Assembly: GCA_024689285.1 (NCBI GenBank)
Contig: JAILDR010000077.1
Span: 1-20,669, forward strand
DNA: 20,669 bases
Reading direction: 5' to 3'
Source: Bacteroidales bacterium
GTDB lineage: Bacteria; Bacteroidota; Bacteroidia; Bacteroidales; F082
This document shows, in pieces, positions 1 to 7,506 of the stretch. Positions within the stretch are counted from its first letter, which is position 1. Every line of letters starts with the position of its first letter. The notes under the pieces are model-generated. The model did no database searches, was not told the origin of the DNA, and saw nothing but the letters and a program-made list of their open reading frames with translations. The translations under genes were made by a program, and so were the position numbers.

Positions 1-1
1 A

Positions 2-28
2 TTCCCAAAAACTACCGCCTTTTGGGAA
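2..28. repeat. 9-bp inverted repeat upstream of the AraC-type regulator gene
   Basis: Arms TTCCCAAAA (2-10) and TTTTGGGAA (20-28) are perfectly complementary around a 9-nt spacer. The element ends 29 bp before the -7 motif of the following gene. No T-run follows on the plus strand, so it does not look like an intrinsic terminator for an upstream plus gene. It could be an operator for the regulator itself or for another factor. The window starts here, so the upstream context is unknown. Confidence 0.45.
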
Positions 29-57
29 ATTGCGTCCGCTTTGGGGCATAAAACCCT

Positions 58-65
58 TATCTTTG
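58..65 (+). promoter_or_regulatory. Bacteroidota -7 promoter element, leaderless geometry
   Basis: TATCTTTG matches TAnnTTTG exactly and ends 4 nt before the ATG at 70. In Bacteroidota the start of transcription lies a few bases after this element, so the mRNA would begin at or next to the ATG. A clear -33 TTG at the usual spacing is not seen; the nearest TTTG (40-43) is only 14 nt away. Confidence 0.55.
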
Positions 66-69
66 CCGC

Positions 70-1728
70 ATGAAACGAAATCTATTATCAGTTTTTCTGC
101 TTCTGTTGTTCTTGTCGTGCCAGCAACCGCCCGAGATGGTGCAGCATGGAGACATCACCTATATCCCAATGGAAGCTAAACGCCTTCCCGACATGAACGA
201 ACCGCGTGGAGGACACGCGATGGTTTGGGCCGGCGACCATATTTTGGCCATTGGCGGTCACACCACGGGTTTCATCCCTACAGCCACAGCGGAATACTAC
301 GAGGGCGGACAATGGCACACGATACCTACCCTCTATCCGCACGACACACCCTTTGGCTTGGCACTGAAAGACGGCGGCGTTTTGGTAGGGGGCGGCTATG
401 AAAGCAGTTTCGGGGTGGGTCAAACTTGGGGCGTTGAACGCTATCATCCTAAAACGCACACTTTTACTCCGGAGCCTATTATGGAAGAAAAAAGGGCACA
501 TGCCAGTGCTTTGGAATTGGAGAACGGCGATATCCTCATCAGCGGCAACTGGTATTCCACCGATGTCACCGAAATCTATTCAGATACTGTGGAAGCCCAA
601 TGGATTGACACCGCAGCGGACAACCGCAGTTATCCTTTCCTCCTACCCGTCACCAACGACAATGTCTGGATCATTGGCGGCACTTACGGGAGTTATGGAC
701 TTGGCACCCAAAACGTTGTAGACCAGACCAAAGGAGAGCCTTTCACGGTGGATTTGTTGGTAGAATGGCTTCCCCAAAACCCAACGGACCGCAACGTACA
801 GGCCGATGCCTATCGCCTGGCGGAACACACCTTCCTGATACCCGCCATGAACGCCGAAGGAAAGTGGGCACCTATGCTTGTTGACAGCACGGGGTTCTCG
901 TTGTTGTCCATGGAACAGCCATTGCCTATGGAAGGGCCTTGGGGCGCAATCCGATATATAGGTTCGTTTTGGACCGTTCCTGAAACACAAACGGCCTGGC
1001 TGATGGGCCTTGACGAGCAACAACATGTCTTTTTGGCTGAACTCGACTGCCAACCCGTGTTCCAAGGAAGCAAAGCAAAACTCACCATGCATTGTTCGGA
1101 TCCTTTGGAACAGTTTCCCTCCAATCCTTATGAACTGATGTTGCCCGACGGGATTTTCGTCACGGTTGGAGGCATGATTCATACCAATTACGATGTCAGT
1201 GCTTCCGTGTATGCCTTTTATCCTGATGCCGCGCCCACAAAACGCACCTCCATGCTAGTCATCGGCATTGGTCTGGCGCTTTTGTCTGGCGTGTTTTTAG
1301 CTTTTGTGATTCGGAAAAAACGGGAAAAGAAGCCTGGCAAGGAGGATATGGTCTCCACGCCGGTAGAGACGGTTCCGTCAAACGAGAAGTCTGAACTTGC
1401 CGACAAACTCAAGGCGATAATGGAAGAGAAGCAGCTTTTCAGGAACAAGGATTTGCGCGCTGCCGATGTGGCCGCCGAACTGTGTACCAACACCAACTAT
1501 CTTTCTGCCTGCCTCAACGGTGAACTGAACACCAGTTTTCCTGCCTTTGTCACGGGCTATCGAATTCGTTACGCGCAAGAATTGATGCGCAAAGACCCAA
1601 CAATGTTTCTTTCGAAAGTAGCTGAAGTATCGGGGTTCACCAACGAAAGGACTTTTCTGCGCGCTTTCAAGGCCACTTGTGGTGTCACGCCTTCAGAATG
1701 GAAACAGGAACTTCCCCTTCACCCATGA
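70..1728 (+). CDS. Membrane-anchored AraC-family regulator with periplasmic kelch-type sensor
   Basis: The 552-residue product combines an export signal, a large extracytoplasmic domain and a cytoplasmic DNA-binding domain. Residues 1-17 are a lipoprotein-type signal (hydrophobic stretch ending LSC, Cys at 17). Residues ~40-385 contain kelch-like blades with repeated GG turns (GGHAMVW, AIGGH, VLVGGGYES, VTVGGMIH). A transmembrane helix spans ~395-414, followed by basic RKKREKK. Residues ~448-545 form a double helix-turn-helix AraC domain, including LRAADVAAELC and MFLSKVAEVSGFTNERTFLRAFK, ending GVTPSEWK. The architecture suggests a one-component trans-membrane regulator that senses a periplasmic or surface signal and binds DNA directly; the ligand is unknown. 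The last codons overlap a gcvP remnant in another frame, so the native C-terminus may have been altered after the EWKQE segment. Start chosen at the first Met, which opens the signal peptide and sits just after the -7 element. The T9SS genes downstream are convergent, so they are not in its operon but could be targets. Confidence 0.85.
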   Translation: MKRNLLSVFLLLLFLSCQQPPEMVQHGDITYIPMEAKRLPDMNEPRGGHAMVWAGDHILAIGGHTTGFIPTATAEYYEGGQWHTIPTLYPHDTPFGLALKDGGVLVGGGYESSFGVGQTWGVERYHPKTHTFTPEPIMEEKRAHASALELENGDILISGNWYSTDVTEIYSDTVEAQWIDTAADNRSYPFLLPVTNDNVWIIGGTYGSYGLGTQNVVDQTKGEPFTVDLLVEWLPQNPTDRNVQADAYRLAEHTFLIPAMNAEGKWAPMLVDSTGFSLLSMEQPLPMEGPWGAIRYIGSFWTVPETQTAWLMGLDEQQHVFLAELDCQPVFQGSKAKLTMHCSDPLEQFPSNPYELMLPDGIFVTVGGMIHTNYDVSASVYAFYPDAAPTKRTSMLVIGIGLALLSGVFLAFVIRKKREKKPGKEDMVSTPVETVPSNEKSELADKLKAIMEEKQLFRNKDLRAADVAAELCTNTNYLSACLNGELNTSFPAFVTGYRIRYAQELMRKDPTMFLSKVAEVSGFTNERTFLRAFKATCGVTPSEWKQELPLHP

Positions 1729-1843
1729 AGAGGCTGGCTTCCCGATGAAGAGTGACCTTCAGGACAAGTACTTCCCGCACGTCACCCGCATCGATGATGC
1801 CTACGGCTACAGGAATTTGGTTTGCAAGTTCTCTGCTGAATAA
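1715..1843 (+). pseudogene. gcvP: C-terminal remnant of glycine dehydrogenase (GcvP)
   Basis: Read in the frame ending at TAA 1841-1843, the DNA encodes PFTHEEAGFPM (1715-1747) and, after ten further codons, RIDDAYGYRNLVC. These correspond to the extreme C-terminus of the glycine cleavage system P protein, whose family consensus ends like PYTREEAAFP...KFWPxVxRVDDAYGDRNLVC. Only about 42 codons remain and there is no start or catalytic region, so it cannot be functional. The first codons overlap the final codons of the AraC-type gene in a different frame, placing the recombination junction at about 1708-1716. The Asp of AYGDRNL is changed to Tyr. An intact gcvP would be expected elsewhere in the genome. 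Confidence 0.75.
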
Positions 1844-1852
1844 TTGGGTTCA

Positions 1853-1907
1853 CGCAGAACTCGCAGAAAACGCAGAATTGTAGAGACGGTGTGCACACCG
1901 TCTCTAC
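1853..1907. repeat. Triplicated 9-bp direct repeat followed by a perfect 28-nt palindrome
   Basis: CGCAGAA occurs at 1853-1859, 1862-1868 and 1871-1877, an exact 9-bp period. Directly after it, positions 1880-1907 form a perfect palindrome starting GTAGAGACGG and ending CCGTCTCTAC. It has no T-run next to it, so it is not the terminator, which lies further right. Palindromes with the GTAGAGAC...GTCTCTAC frame look like dispersed REP-type intergenic elements. That it is a multicopy family is my expectation and was not tested. Confidence 0.7.
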
Positions 1908-1922
1908 TACCTAAACCAAACG

Positions 1923-1952
1923 AAAAAACGCGACCGATTGGCCGCGTTTTTT
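1923..1952. terminator. Bidirectional rho-independent terminator
   Basis: AAAAAACGCG (1923-1932) pairs with CGCGTTTTTT (1943-1952), extended by CC/GG around a GATT loop with one mismatch. The flanking A- and T-runs make it work in both directions, ending the AraC-type transcript from the left and the T9SS gene transcript from the right. Confidence 0.9.
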
Positions 1953-1975
1953 CATGTTGTGTTATCTATTTCAGC

Positions 1976-4900
1976 TTATTGCTTCACGAAACGTTTGACA
2001 GCTGAACCCTTATCGGTATCCAGCATCAGAATGTAGGTGCCCGACGGGTAATCGCCCACATCCAGTCTGATAGAAGATTGCTTTCTCGTTTCAATCATTC
2101 CCATTAACTGACCGTACACATTGAACACCCTCACCCTATTGATGTCCTCACCTTCAATCCGCACAGCATCGCGTGCAGGGTTAGGATAAAGGGTAATCGT
2201 TGAAGACAACGACTCGCTCACGGCATCGTCATAGTAGAATACAGCAACGATGTGATCTTCACCATAAACCACAAACGTATAGCAAGTGTCATCCACAAAC
2301 AGAGTATCATTAACAATCCAATGCTCAAAATAGTAATTCTCATAGGCATGAGCACAGAGTGTAACAGTGTCGCCATAAATATGGTAACCTATATCACCAG
2401 AAACTTCGCCTGCTTGATCGGGATAAACCTCAGCATTCACGAGAAATTCGTTCTTGTTAAAGATAGCGGTCAGATGATGGTCTTGATCCATCACAAACGT
2501 ATAGATTTCTTCCGTTGAGAACACATCTCCGTTGCCATCAATCCAGTATTCAAAATGGAAATAGGATTGATTCGGAATGGCAATAATGGTGCATGTATCA
2601 CCACAATTGACAGTCACGAAGCAACTGTCGCAACCAAAGTAAGTCTCTTCATCAATTACAGCAAAGCTTTGACCCATGATGGTATCATTGACAGTAACAC
2701 TCAGTTGGTATTGGACAGGTCGGAATTCAGCAATATAATAATGGTCTCCTTCTACGATAAATGTATATTCAGGTTCGGCCGAAACAATAGTATCGTTTTC
2801 ATACCAACCAACAAATTCATAGCAATCATCAGGTATAGCTATAAGGGTACATGTATCACCATAGAAATATGGGCCATCACCAATAATTACACCAGGACCT
2901 TCAGGATTGACAATAATTTCATGCTCGTTAATAGCGAAGTGAGCAACAAAATTGCGATTTGAGGTCACCGTAAAATGATAAGTTGAATCGATTGCGACTT
3001 GCTGACCATTTTCAGTCCAATTGACAAAATGATATCCAGGGTTAGGAATAGCGCTTAAGTGGCAAGTCTGGCCATATTCATAACCACCGGCACCGGTAAT
3101 TGTACCGCCATCTTCAGGATCAACATCCACAATAACAACATAGGAGTTGGTTGAGAAATTGGCCACCAGGTTGCGATTGCCTGTCACCGTGAACTCGTAT
3201 GTGGTGTTGCTTGACACTTGCAAACCATCCTCCGTCCAATTAATAAAGGTATAACCCGTATTGGCCACAACAGTCACAATGCAGGTTTGACCATATTGAT
3301 AGGTTCCACCGCCATTAACCGTGCCACCGGCAGTTGGATTGGCAGAAACTGACACATGATAACTATTGGTGGCGAAATTGGCCACCAAGTTGCGGTTATC
3401 CGTTACGGTAAACACATAAGTGGCATCCGTCGAAACAATTTGTCCATTCTCCGTCCAGCTGACAAAGTTGTAGCCCAAATTGGGAGTAGCAATCAAGATG
3501 CAAGTTTCGCCAAAGCTAAATGTACCACTACCCGAAACCGAGCCACCATCTGCCGGATTGACCATTGCATTGATGACATAAGACTTGACAGTGAATTGAG
3601 CCACCAGATTACGTGACGCCGTCACATTGAAACTATAAGTTGCATCATTAGAAACCACAACGCTGTTTTCTTTCCAGCAAACAAAGTCGTAACCCGTGGC
3701 AGGAGTAGCTGTCAAGGTGCACGTCTCACCGTAAAGATAGGTACCCGTGCCGCTCACCGTACCGGAATTAGTCGGATTGACAGCAGCGGTGATAACAAAG
3801 GATTGAAGCATGAAGTGGGCTACAAGGGTATGGTTGCCCGTTACAATAAACTCGTAAGTGGCATCCGTCGAGACAACTTGACCGTTCTCTGTCCAGTTGA
3901 CAAAGGTATAACCAGTGCTGGGAGTGGCAACCATGGTGCAGGTCTCACCATAGAGGAAAGTGCCTCCACCCGTTACCGAACCACCAATGGAGGGATTCAC
4001 ATTTGAGGAAATCACATAGCTCTTCAAAGTGAAATTGGCCACTAAGTTATGGTTACCCACAACAGTAAACTCATAGGCGGTTTCGGTCGAGACAATTTGG
4101 CCGTTCTCCGTCCAATTGACAAAGCTATAGCCCGTGTTAGGAGTGGCTACCAAAGTGCAAGTTTCTCCATAGGAGTAGATGCCTGTACCAGAGATTGTGC
4201 CGCTTTCCGTTGGATTAACCGTTGCAGCAATACCATAGGACTTGGTAGTGAATTCAGCCACCAGATTACGTGAAGCCGTGACAGTGAAAGTGTAAACAGC
4301 ATTGGTTGCTACCGGAACTCCGTTTTCTTTCCAGCAAACGAAGTCGAATCCTGTGGCAGGCGTGGCAACCAATGTGCAATTCTGGTTAATAGTATATGTA
4401 CCAGCACCTTCCACCGTACCGCCATTGGTTGGGTTAGCCGTGACGGAAATAACAAAAGATGCCTCAACGAAAACAGCAACCAAACTACGGTTTGCCGTCA
4501 CCGAAAAGCTATACGTGGGACTATTTGACACATTGATACCGTTTTCCTGCCAGCAAGAAAAAGTGAATCCTGGATTAGCCGTTGCCTTCAGAGTGCAGGT
4601 TTGTTGGTATCCATAAGTACCAGCACCCACCACCGTACCGCCAACATACGGCTCGGGGGAAGCCGAGATATTGTATGTCGCTGCAACAAAGTTAGCCACC
4701 AAATCGCGGTTGTCAGTCACCGTGAAACTGTAAACAGGGTCACTCGTTTGTGGAACGCCGTTTTCAGTCCAGTGGGCAAACGCGTAACCTGGGTTGGGTA
4801 ATGCCGTCAGTGTGCAGGTTTGACCACCATTGTAGTCGCCTGCGCCAGTTGTCACACCGCCAATCGTAGGGTTAGGCGTCACACCGATGTGATAAACACC

Positions 4901-4996
4901 GTCATTCAAATCATTGTTGACAGGGAGGTTTTCAGCATGGGCATTGGCACATACCAAACCCAAAATCATCCCTAAAAATAAAAGAGTTTTACGCAT
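1976..4996 (-). CDS. Large T9SS-secreted protein with 12 InlB-B-like repeats
   Basis: The product has 1006 residues. Residues 1-22 are a signal peptide (likely cleavage after ANAHA). Residues 35-924 hold 12 consecutive units, the first nine of about 73 residues, with the pattern Y-x-I...NPT-GG-x-V-x-G-x-G-x-Y...TCTL-x-A-x-P-x-x-G-Y-x-F-x-x-W-x-ENG...Y-x-F-x-V-T-x-N-R-x-LVA-x-F. This matches the divergent InlB B-repeat / Listeria-Bacteroides repeat type. The last three units are more divergent and acidic. Residues 925-1006 are a type A T9SS sorting domain (LYPNPA, YGQLMG, SGTYIL, ending KRFVKQ). Family knowledge: such proteins cross the outer membrane by T9SS and are attached to the surface or released; the repeats usually act as spacers or adhesive stalks. 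No enzymatic domain is visible. It is the paralogue of the gene just upstream (52 bp gap), with three extra repeats. It has its own -7 element, and co-transcription is also possible. Confidence 0.9.
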   Translation of the reverse strand: MRKTLLFLGMILGLVCANAHAENLPVNNDLNDGVYHIGVTPNPTIGGVTTGAGDYNGGQTCTLTALPNPGYAFAHWTENGVPQTSDPVYSFTVTDNRDLVANFVAATYNISASPEPYVGGTVVGAGTYGYQQTCTLKATANPGFTFSCWQENGINVSNSPTYSFSVTANRSLVAVFVEASFVISVTANPTNGGTVEGAGTYTINQNCTLVATPATGFDFVCWKENGVPVATNAVYTFTVTASRNLVAEFTTKSYGIAATVNPTESGTISGTGIYSYGETCTLVATPNTGYSFVNWTENGQIVSTETAYEFTVVGNHNLVANFTLKSYVISSNVNPSIGGSVTGGGTFLYGETCTMVATPSTGYTFVNWTENGQVVSTDATYEFIVTGNHTLVAHFMLQSFVITAAVNPTNSGTVSGTGTYLYGETCTLTATPATGYDFVCWKENSVVVSNDATYSFNVTASRNLVAQFTVKSYVINAMVNPADGGSVSGSGTFSFGETCILIATPNLGYNFVSWTENGQIVSTDATYVFTVTDNRNLVANFATNSYHVSVSANPTAGGTVNGGGTYQYGQTCIVTVVANTGYTFINWTEDGLQVSSNTTYEFTVTGNRNLVANFSTNSYVVIVDVDPEDGGTITGAGGYEYGQTCHLSAIPNPGYHFVNWTENGQQVAIDSTYHFTVTSNRNFVAHFAINEHEIIVNPEGPGVIIGDGPYFYGDTCTLIAIPDDCYEFVGWYENDTIVSAEPEYTFIVEGDHYYIAEFRPVQYQLSVTVNDTIMGQSFAVIDEETYFGCDSCFVTVNCGDTCTIIAIPNQSYFHFEYWIDGNGDVFSTEEIYTFVMDQDHHLTAIFNKNEFLVNAEVYPDQAGEVSGDIGYHIYGDTVTLCAHAYENYYFEHWIVNDTLFVDDTCYTFVVYGEDHIVAVFYYDDAVSESLSSTITLYPNPARDAVRIEGEDINRVRVFNVYGQLMGMIETRKQSSIRLDVGDYPSGTYILMLDTDKGSAVKRFVKQ
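2225..4894 (-). repeat. Array of 12 coding repeats (~219 bp unit)
   Basis: This segment encodes residues 35-924 of the T9SS protein. Units 1-9 are in register at about 219 bp each; units 10-12 are of 71, 88 and 74 residues. Units 3 and 6 share CWKEN and TASRNLVA, and units 4 and 7 share TENGQIVST, which hints at a three-unit block duplication. Confidence 0.85.
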
Positions 4997-5021
4997 AAAA
5001 CTAGTTTATTATTTCACACAG

Positions 5022-5029
5022 CAAAATTA
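5022..5029 (-). promoter_or_regulatory. -7 promoter element for the 12-repeat T9SS gene
   Basis: The minus strand reads TAATTTTG, an exact TAnnTTTG match. It lies 25 bp upstream of the start at 4996, inside the 52-bp gap between the two paralogues. The -33 region would fall at the 3' end of the upstream gene; no convincing TTG is seen there. Confidence 0.5.
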
Positions 5030-5048
5030 TAAAATCACTATTACTATG

Positions 5049-7421
5049 TTATTGTTTTACAAAACGTTTGACAGCTGTACCTTGATCTGTATCGAGCATC
5101 AGGACGTAGGTTCCCGGTTGGTAATCACCGACCTCAAGTCTGATAGAAGATTGCTTTCTCGTTTCAACCGTTCCCATCAACTGTCCATACACATTGTACA
5201 CTCTCACCCTGTTGATGTCCTCCCCTTCAATCTGCACGGCATCGTATGCAGGGTTAGGATAAAGGGCAATTGTTGAAGACAACGACTCGCTCACGCCATC
5301 GTCAAAGTAGAAACCGGCAATGATATGGTCTTCACCATAAACCACAAACGTATAGCAAGTGTCTTCCACAAACAGCGTGTCGTTAATAATCCAATGTTCG
5401 AAGTAGTAATTCTCATACGCATGAGCGCAGATGGTAACAGTATCGCCAAAGAAATGGAATCCAACATCACCAGTCACTTCGCCTGCTTCTTCAGGATAAA
5501 TCTCAGGATCCACAAGATATTGGTCCTTGCTAAAGATAGCGGTCAGATTATAGTCTTGATCCATCACAAAGGTATAAACATCCTCTGTTGAGAATATATC
5601 ACCGTTTCCATCAACCCAATAATCAAAATGATAGTAGTATTCCACCGGAATGGCCGCAATGGTGCAGCTATCGCCACAATAAACGGCGATCACGCAAGTA
5701 TCGCAAATATAAGTTGTTCCGTCAATCTCAGCATAGCTTTGGCCCATAGCCGTATCGTTGACAGCAATACTCAATTGGTATTGAATGGGTTCGAAACTGG
5801 CCTCAATAGTATGGTTTCCATCTACAACAAAACTGTATTCAGGTTCGGCTGAGAGCAGAGTGCCGTTTTCAAACCAGCCCATAAACTTATAGCACTCGTC
5901 AGGTAAAGCGACCAGGTTACAAGTATCACCATAATAGTAAACACCGTCACCAATAACGGTTCCGCCTCCATCAGGATTCACAACAATCTCATACTGGTTG
6001 CGACCGAAGTTGGCCACCAAATTACGGTTGGCGGTCACCGAGAAAGTGTAAATTGAATTGGTAGCAACTGGCGTGCCGTTCTCAGTCCAATTGACGAAAT
6101 TATAACCCGTATTGGCTTCTGCATTCACCGTGCATTCTTGGGCATAATAGTATTCATCACCACCATCAACCACACCACCAACCTCCGGGTTGGCAGCAAC
6201 CGTAACCGTGTAAATCTCGGAAACGAAATTGGCGACCAGATTACGAGGGCCCGACACATTGAAGCTATAGGTGGGAGTATAAGAAACCACCTGGCCAACT
6301 TCATCTGACCAATGCTGGAAAGTATAGTGTGGGTTAGCAATTGCAGTCAAAGTGCAAGTCTGACCGTAGAGGTAGGTACCAGCGCCATTGACCGAACCAC
6401 CAATCGTAGGATTGACAGACACTGAAATCTGGCAGCTTGCCACAGTGAAGTTAGCCACGAGGTTACGGTTGCCCGTCACCATGAATTCGTAAGTGGGTTC
6501 ATTCGAAACGGGATCTCCGTTCTCTGTCCAGCAAACGAAGGCAAAACCTTCATTGGGAGTGGCAGTCAAAGTGCAAGTCGACTCAAAAATATATGATCCA
6601 GTACCAGTAACGGAACCACCTTCGGTGGGGTTCACCGTGGCGGAAATAACATAAGTCTGACGAGCAAATTCGGCCACCAAGTTGCGGTTGGCAGTAACCG
6701 CAAAGCTGTAAGTAGCATTGTTCGATACAGGTTCTCCATTTTCAGCCCAATACCTAAAGTAATATCCTGTTTCAGGAACGGCGGTCAAAGTGCAGGTCTG
6801 GTTATAGGTATATGTACCGGCACCGCTTGCAGAGCCACCATTTGTCGGGTTTATCGTGGTGGAAATAACAAAAGTCTGCTGCACGAAAGTAGCAACCAAG
6901 TTACGGTTGGCAGTCACAGAGAAAGTATAAGTACGGTTATTTGAAACATTGGCACCGTTTTCTGTCCAGCAAACAAAATCATAACCCGGGTTGGCCGTTG
7001 CAGTCAAAGTGCAGGTTTGCTGGTATCCATATTCTCCAGCACCCACCACTGAGCCACCGATATACGGTTCGGCATAGGCGGAGATAGTGTAGCTTGCTGC
7101 AACAAAATTGGCCACCAAATTACGGCTTTCGGTAACGATGAAACTGTAAACAGGGTTGCTTGATTGAGGAGCATCATTTTCAGTCCAGTTGGCAAACGCA
7201 TAACCTGGGTTAGGAGTGGCCGTCAACGTGCAGGTTTCACCATTGTAATAATCGCCTGCCCCTGTTGTTGTTCCACCAACAGTCGGGTTTGACGACACTC
7301 CAATATAATACGGAATGGCATCAGTCAATGAATCAGTAACGTGAGTAAACATCACGTTGCTTGCTTGGGCATTGGCAAAAAGGAACGCCAATAAAGCCGA
7401 AAATAGAAACACTTTTTTCAT
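5049..7421 (-). CDS. Large T9SS-secreted protein with 9 InlB-B-like repeats
   Basis: The product has 790 residues. The signal peptide covers residues 1-20 (ANAQA end). Nine repeat units lie at residues 38-708 and an 82-residue type A T9SS sorting domain at 709-790 (LYPNPA, YGQLMG, PGTYVL, KRFVKQ). Units 1-3 and the last three units align one-to-one with those of the downstream paralogue; only the middle differs, three units here against six there. The tail is almost identical to the paralogue (SESLSSTI, EGEDINRVRV, ETRKQSSIRL), indicating recent duplication or gene conversion. Each unit keeps one Cys in the TCTL strand; units 2 and 4 have a second Cys in FVCWTENG. Probable role: a surface or secreted spacer/adhesin-like protein. 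No catalytic motif is seen. An expression signal lies upstream at 7499-7506. Confidence 0.9.
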   Translation of the reverse strand: MKKVFLFSALLAFLFANAQASNVMFTHVTDSLTDAIPYYIGVSSNPTVGGTTTGAGDYYNGETCTLTATPNPGYAFANWTENDAPQSSNPVYSFIVTESRNLVANFVAASYTISAYAEPYIGGSVVGAGEYGYQQTCTLTATANPGYDFVCWTENGANVSNNRTYTFSVTANRNLVATFVQQTFVISTTINPTNGGSASGAGTYTYNQTCTLTAVPETGYYFRYWAENGEPVSNNATYSFAVTANRNLVAEFARQTYVISATVNPTEGGSVTGTGSYIFESTCTLTATPNEGFAFVCWTENGDPVSNEPTYEFMVTGNRNLVANFTVASCQISVSVNPTIGGSVNGAGTYLYGQTCTLTAIANPHYTFQHWSDEVGQVVSYTPTYSFNVSGPRNLVANFVSEIYTVTVAANPEVGGVVDGGDEYYYAQECTVNAEANTGYNFVNWTENGTPVATNSIYTFSVTANRNLVANFGRNQYEIVVNPDGGGTVIGDGVYYYGDTCNLVALPDECYKFMGWFENGTLLSAEPEYSFVVDGNHTIEASFEPIQYQLSIAVNDTAMGQSYAEIDGTTYICDTCVIAVYCGDSCTIAAIPVEYYYHFDYWVDGNGDIFSTEDVYTFVMDQDYNLTAIFSKDQYLVDPEIYPEEAGEVTGDVGFHFFGDTVTICAHAYENYYFEHWIINDTLFVEDTCYTFVVYGEDHIIAGFYFDDGVSESLSSTIALYPNPAYDAVQIEGEDINRVRVYNVYGQLMGTVETRKQSSIRLEVGDYQPGTYVLMLDTDQGTAVKRFVKQ
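5298..7310 (-). repeat. Array of 9 coding repeats (~219 bp unit)
   Basis: It encodes residues 38-708 of the T9SS protein. Units 1-6 are about 73-74 residues. Units 7-9 correspond to units 10-12 of the neighbouring array, including the insertion-bearing unit with CGDSCTI and DYWVDGNGD. Confidence 0.85.
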
Positions 7422-7457
7422 AATAAAACTTATAACTGGTTAATAAAATCTTCTATA

Positions 7458-7496
7458 TATTATTATACAATATGTATCTATTATTATACAATATGT
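7458..7496 (-). repeat. Two perfect 18-bp direct repeats in the T9SS gene leader
   Basis: TATTATTATACAATATGT occurs at 7458-7475 and again at 7479-7496 (plus-strand reading), offset by 21 bp, about two helical turns. Both copies lie just downstream of the predicted minus-strand transcription start (-7 element at 7499-7506), so they fall at the beginning of the 5' UTR. They are absent from the leader of the paralogue. Confidence 0.7.
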
Positions 7497-7498
7497 CG

Positions 7499-7506
7499 CA
7501 AAAATA
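7499..7506 (-). promoter_or_regulatory. -7 promoter element for the 9-repeat T9SS gene
   Basis: The minus strand reads TATTTTTG, an exact TAnnTTTG match, with TTG (plus CAA 7528-7530) 21 nt further upstream as a -33 candidate. It implies a 5' UTR of roughly 70 nt containing the direct repeats. Confidence 0.6.

Noticed and set aside
1745..1843. A functional 32-residue gene starting at ATG 1745
   Set aside because: The residues match the tail of GcvP and lack any independent start signal, so a gene fragment is the simpler explanation.
1880..1907. The 28-nt palindrome as the terminator of the regulator gene
   Set aside because: There is no T-run; a canonical bidirectional terminator lies 16 bp further on.
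1853..1907. CRISPR array
   Set aside because: The 9-bp repeats are contiguous with 2-bp gaps, with no spacers and no cas genes.
2252..4801. Series of 66-135-codon plus-strand frames across the T9SS gene
   Set aside because: They recur with the repeat period and are the mirror of the coding repeats, not independent genes.
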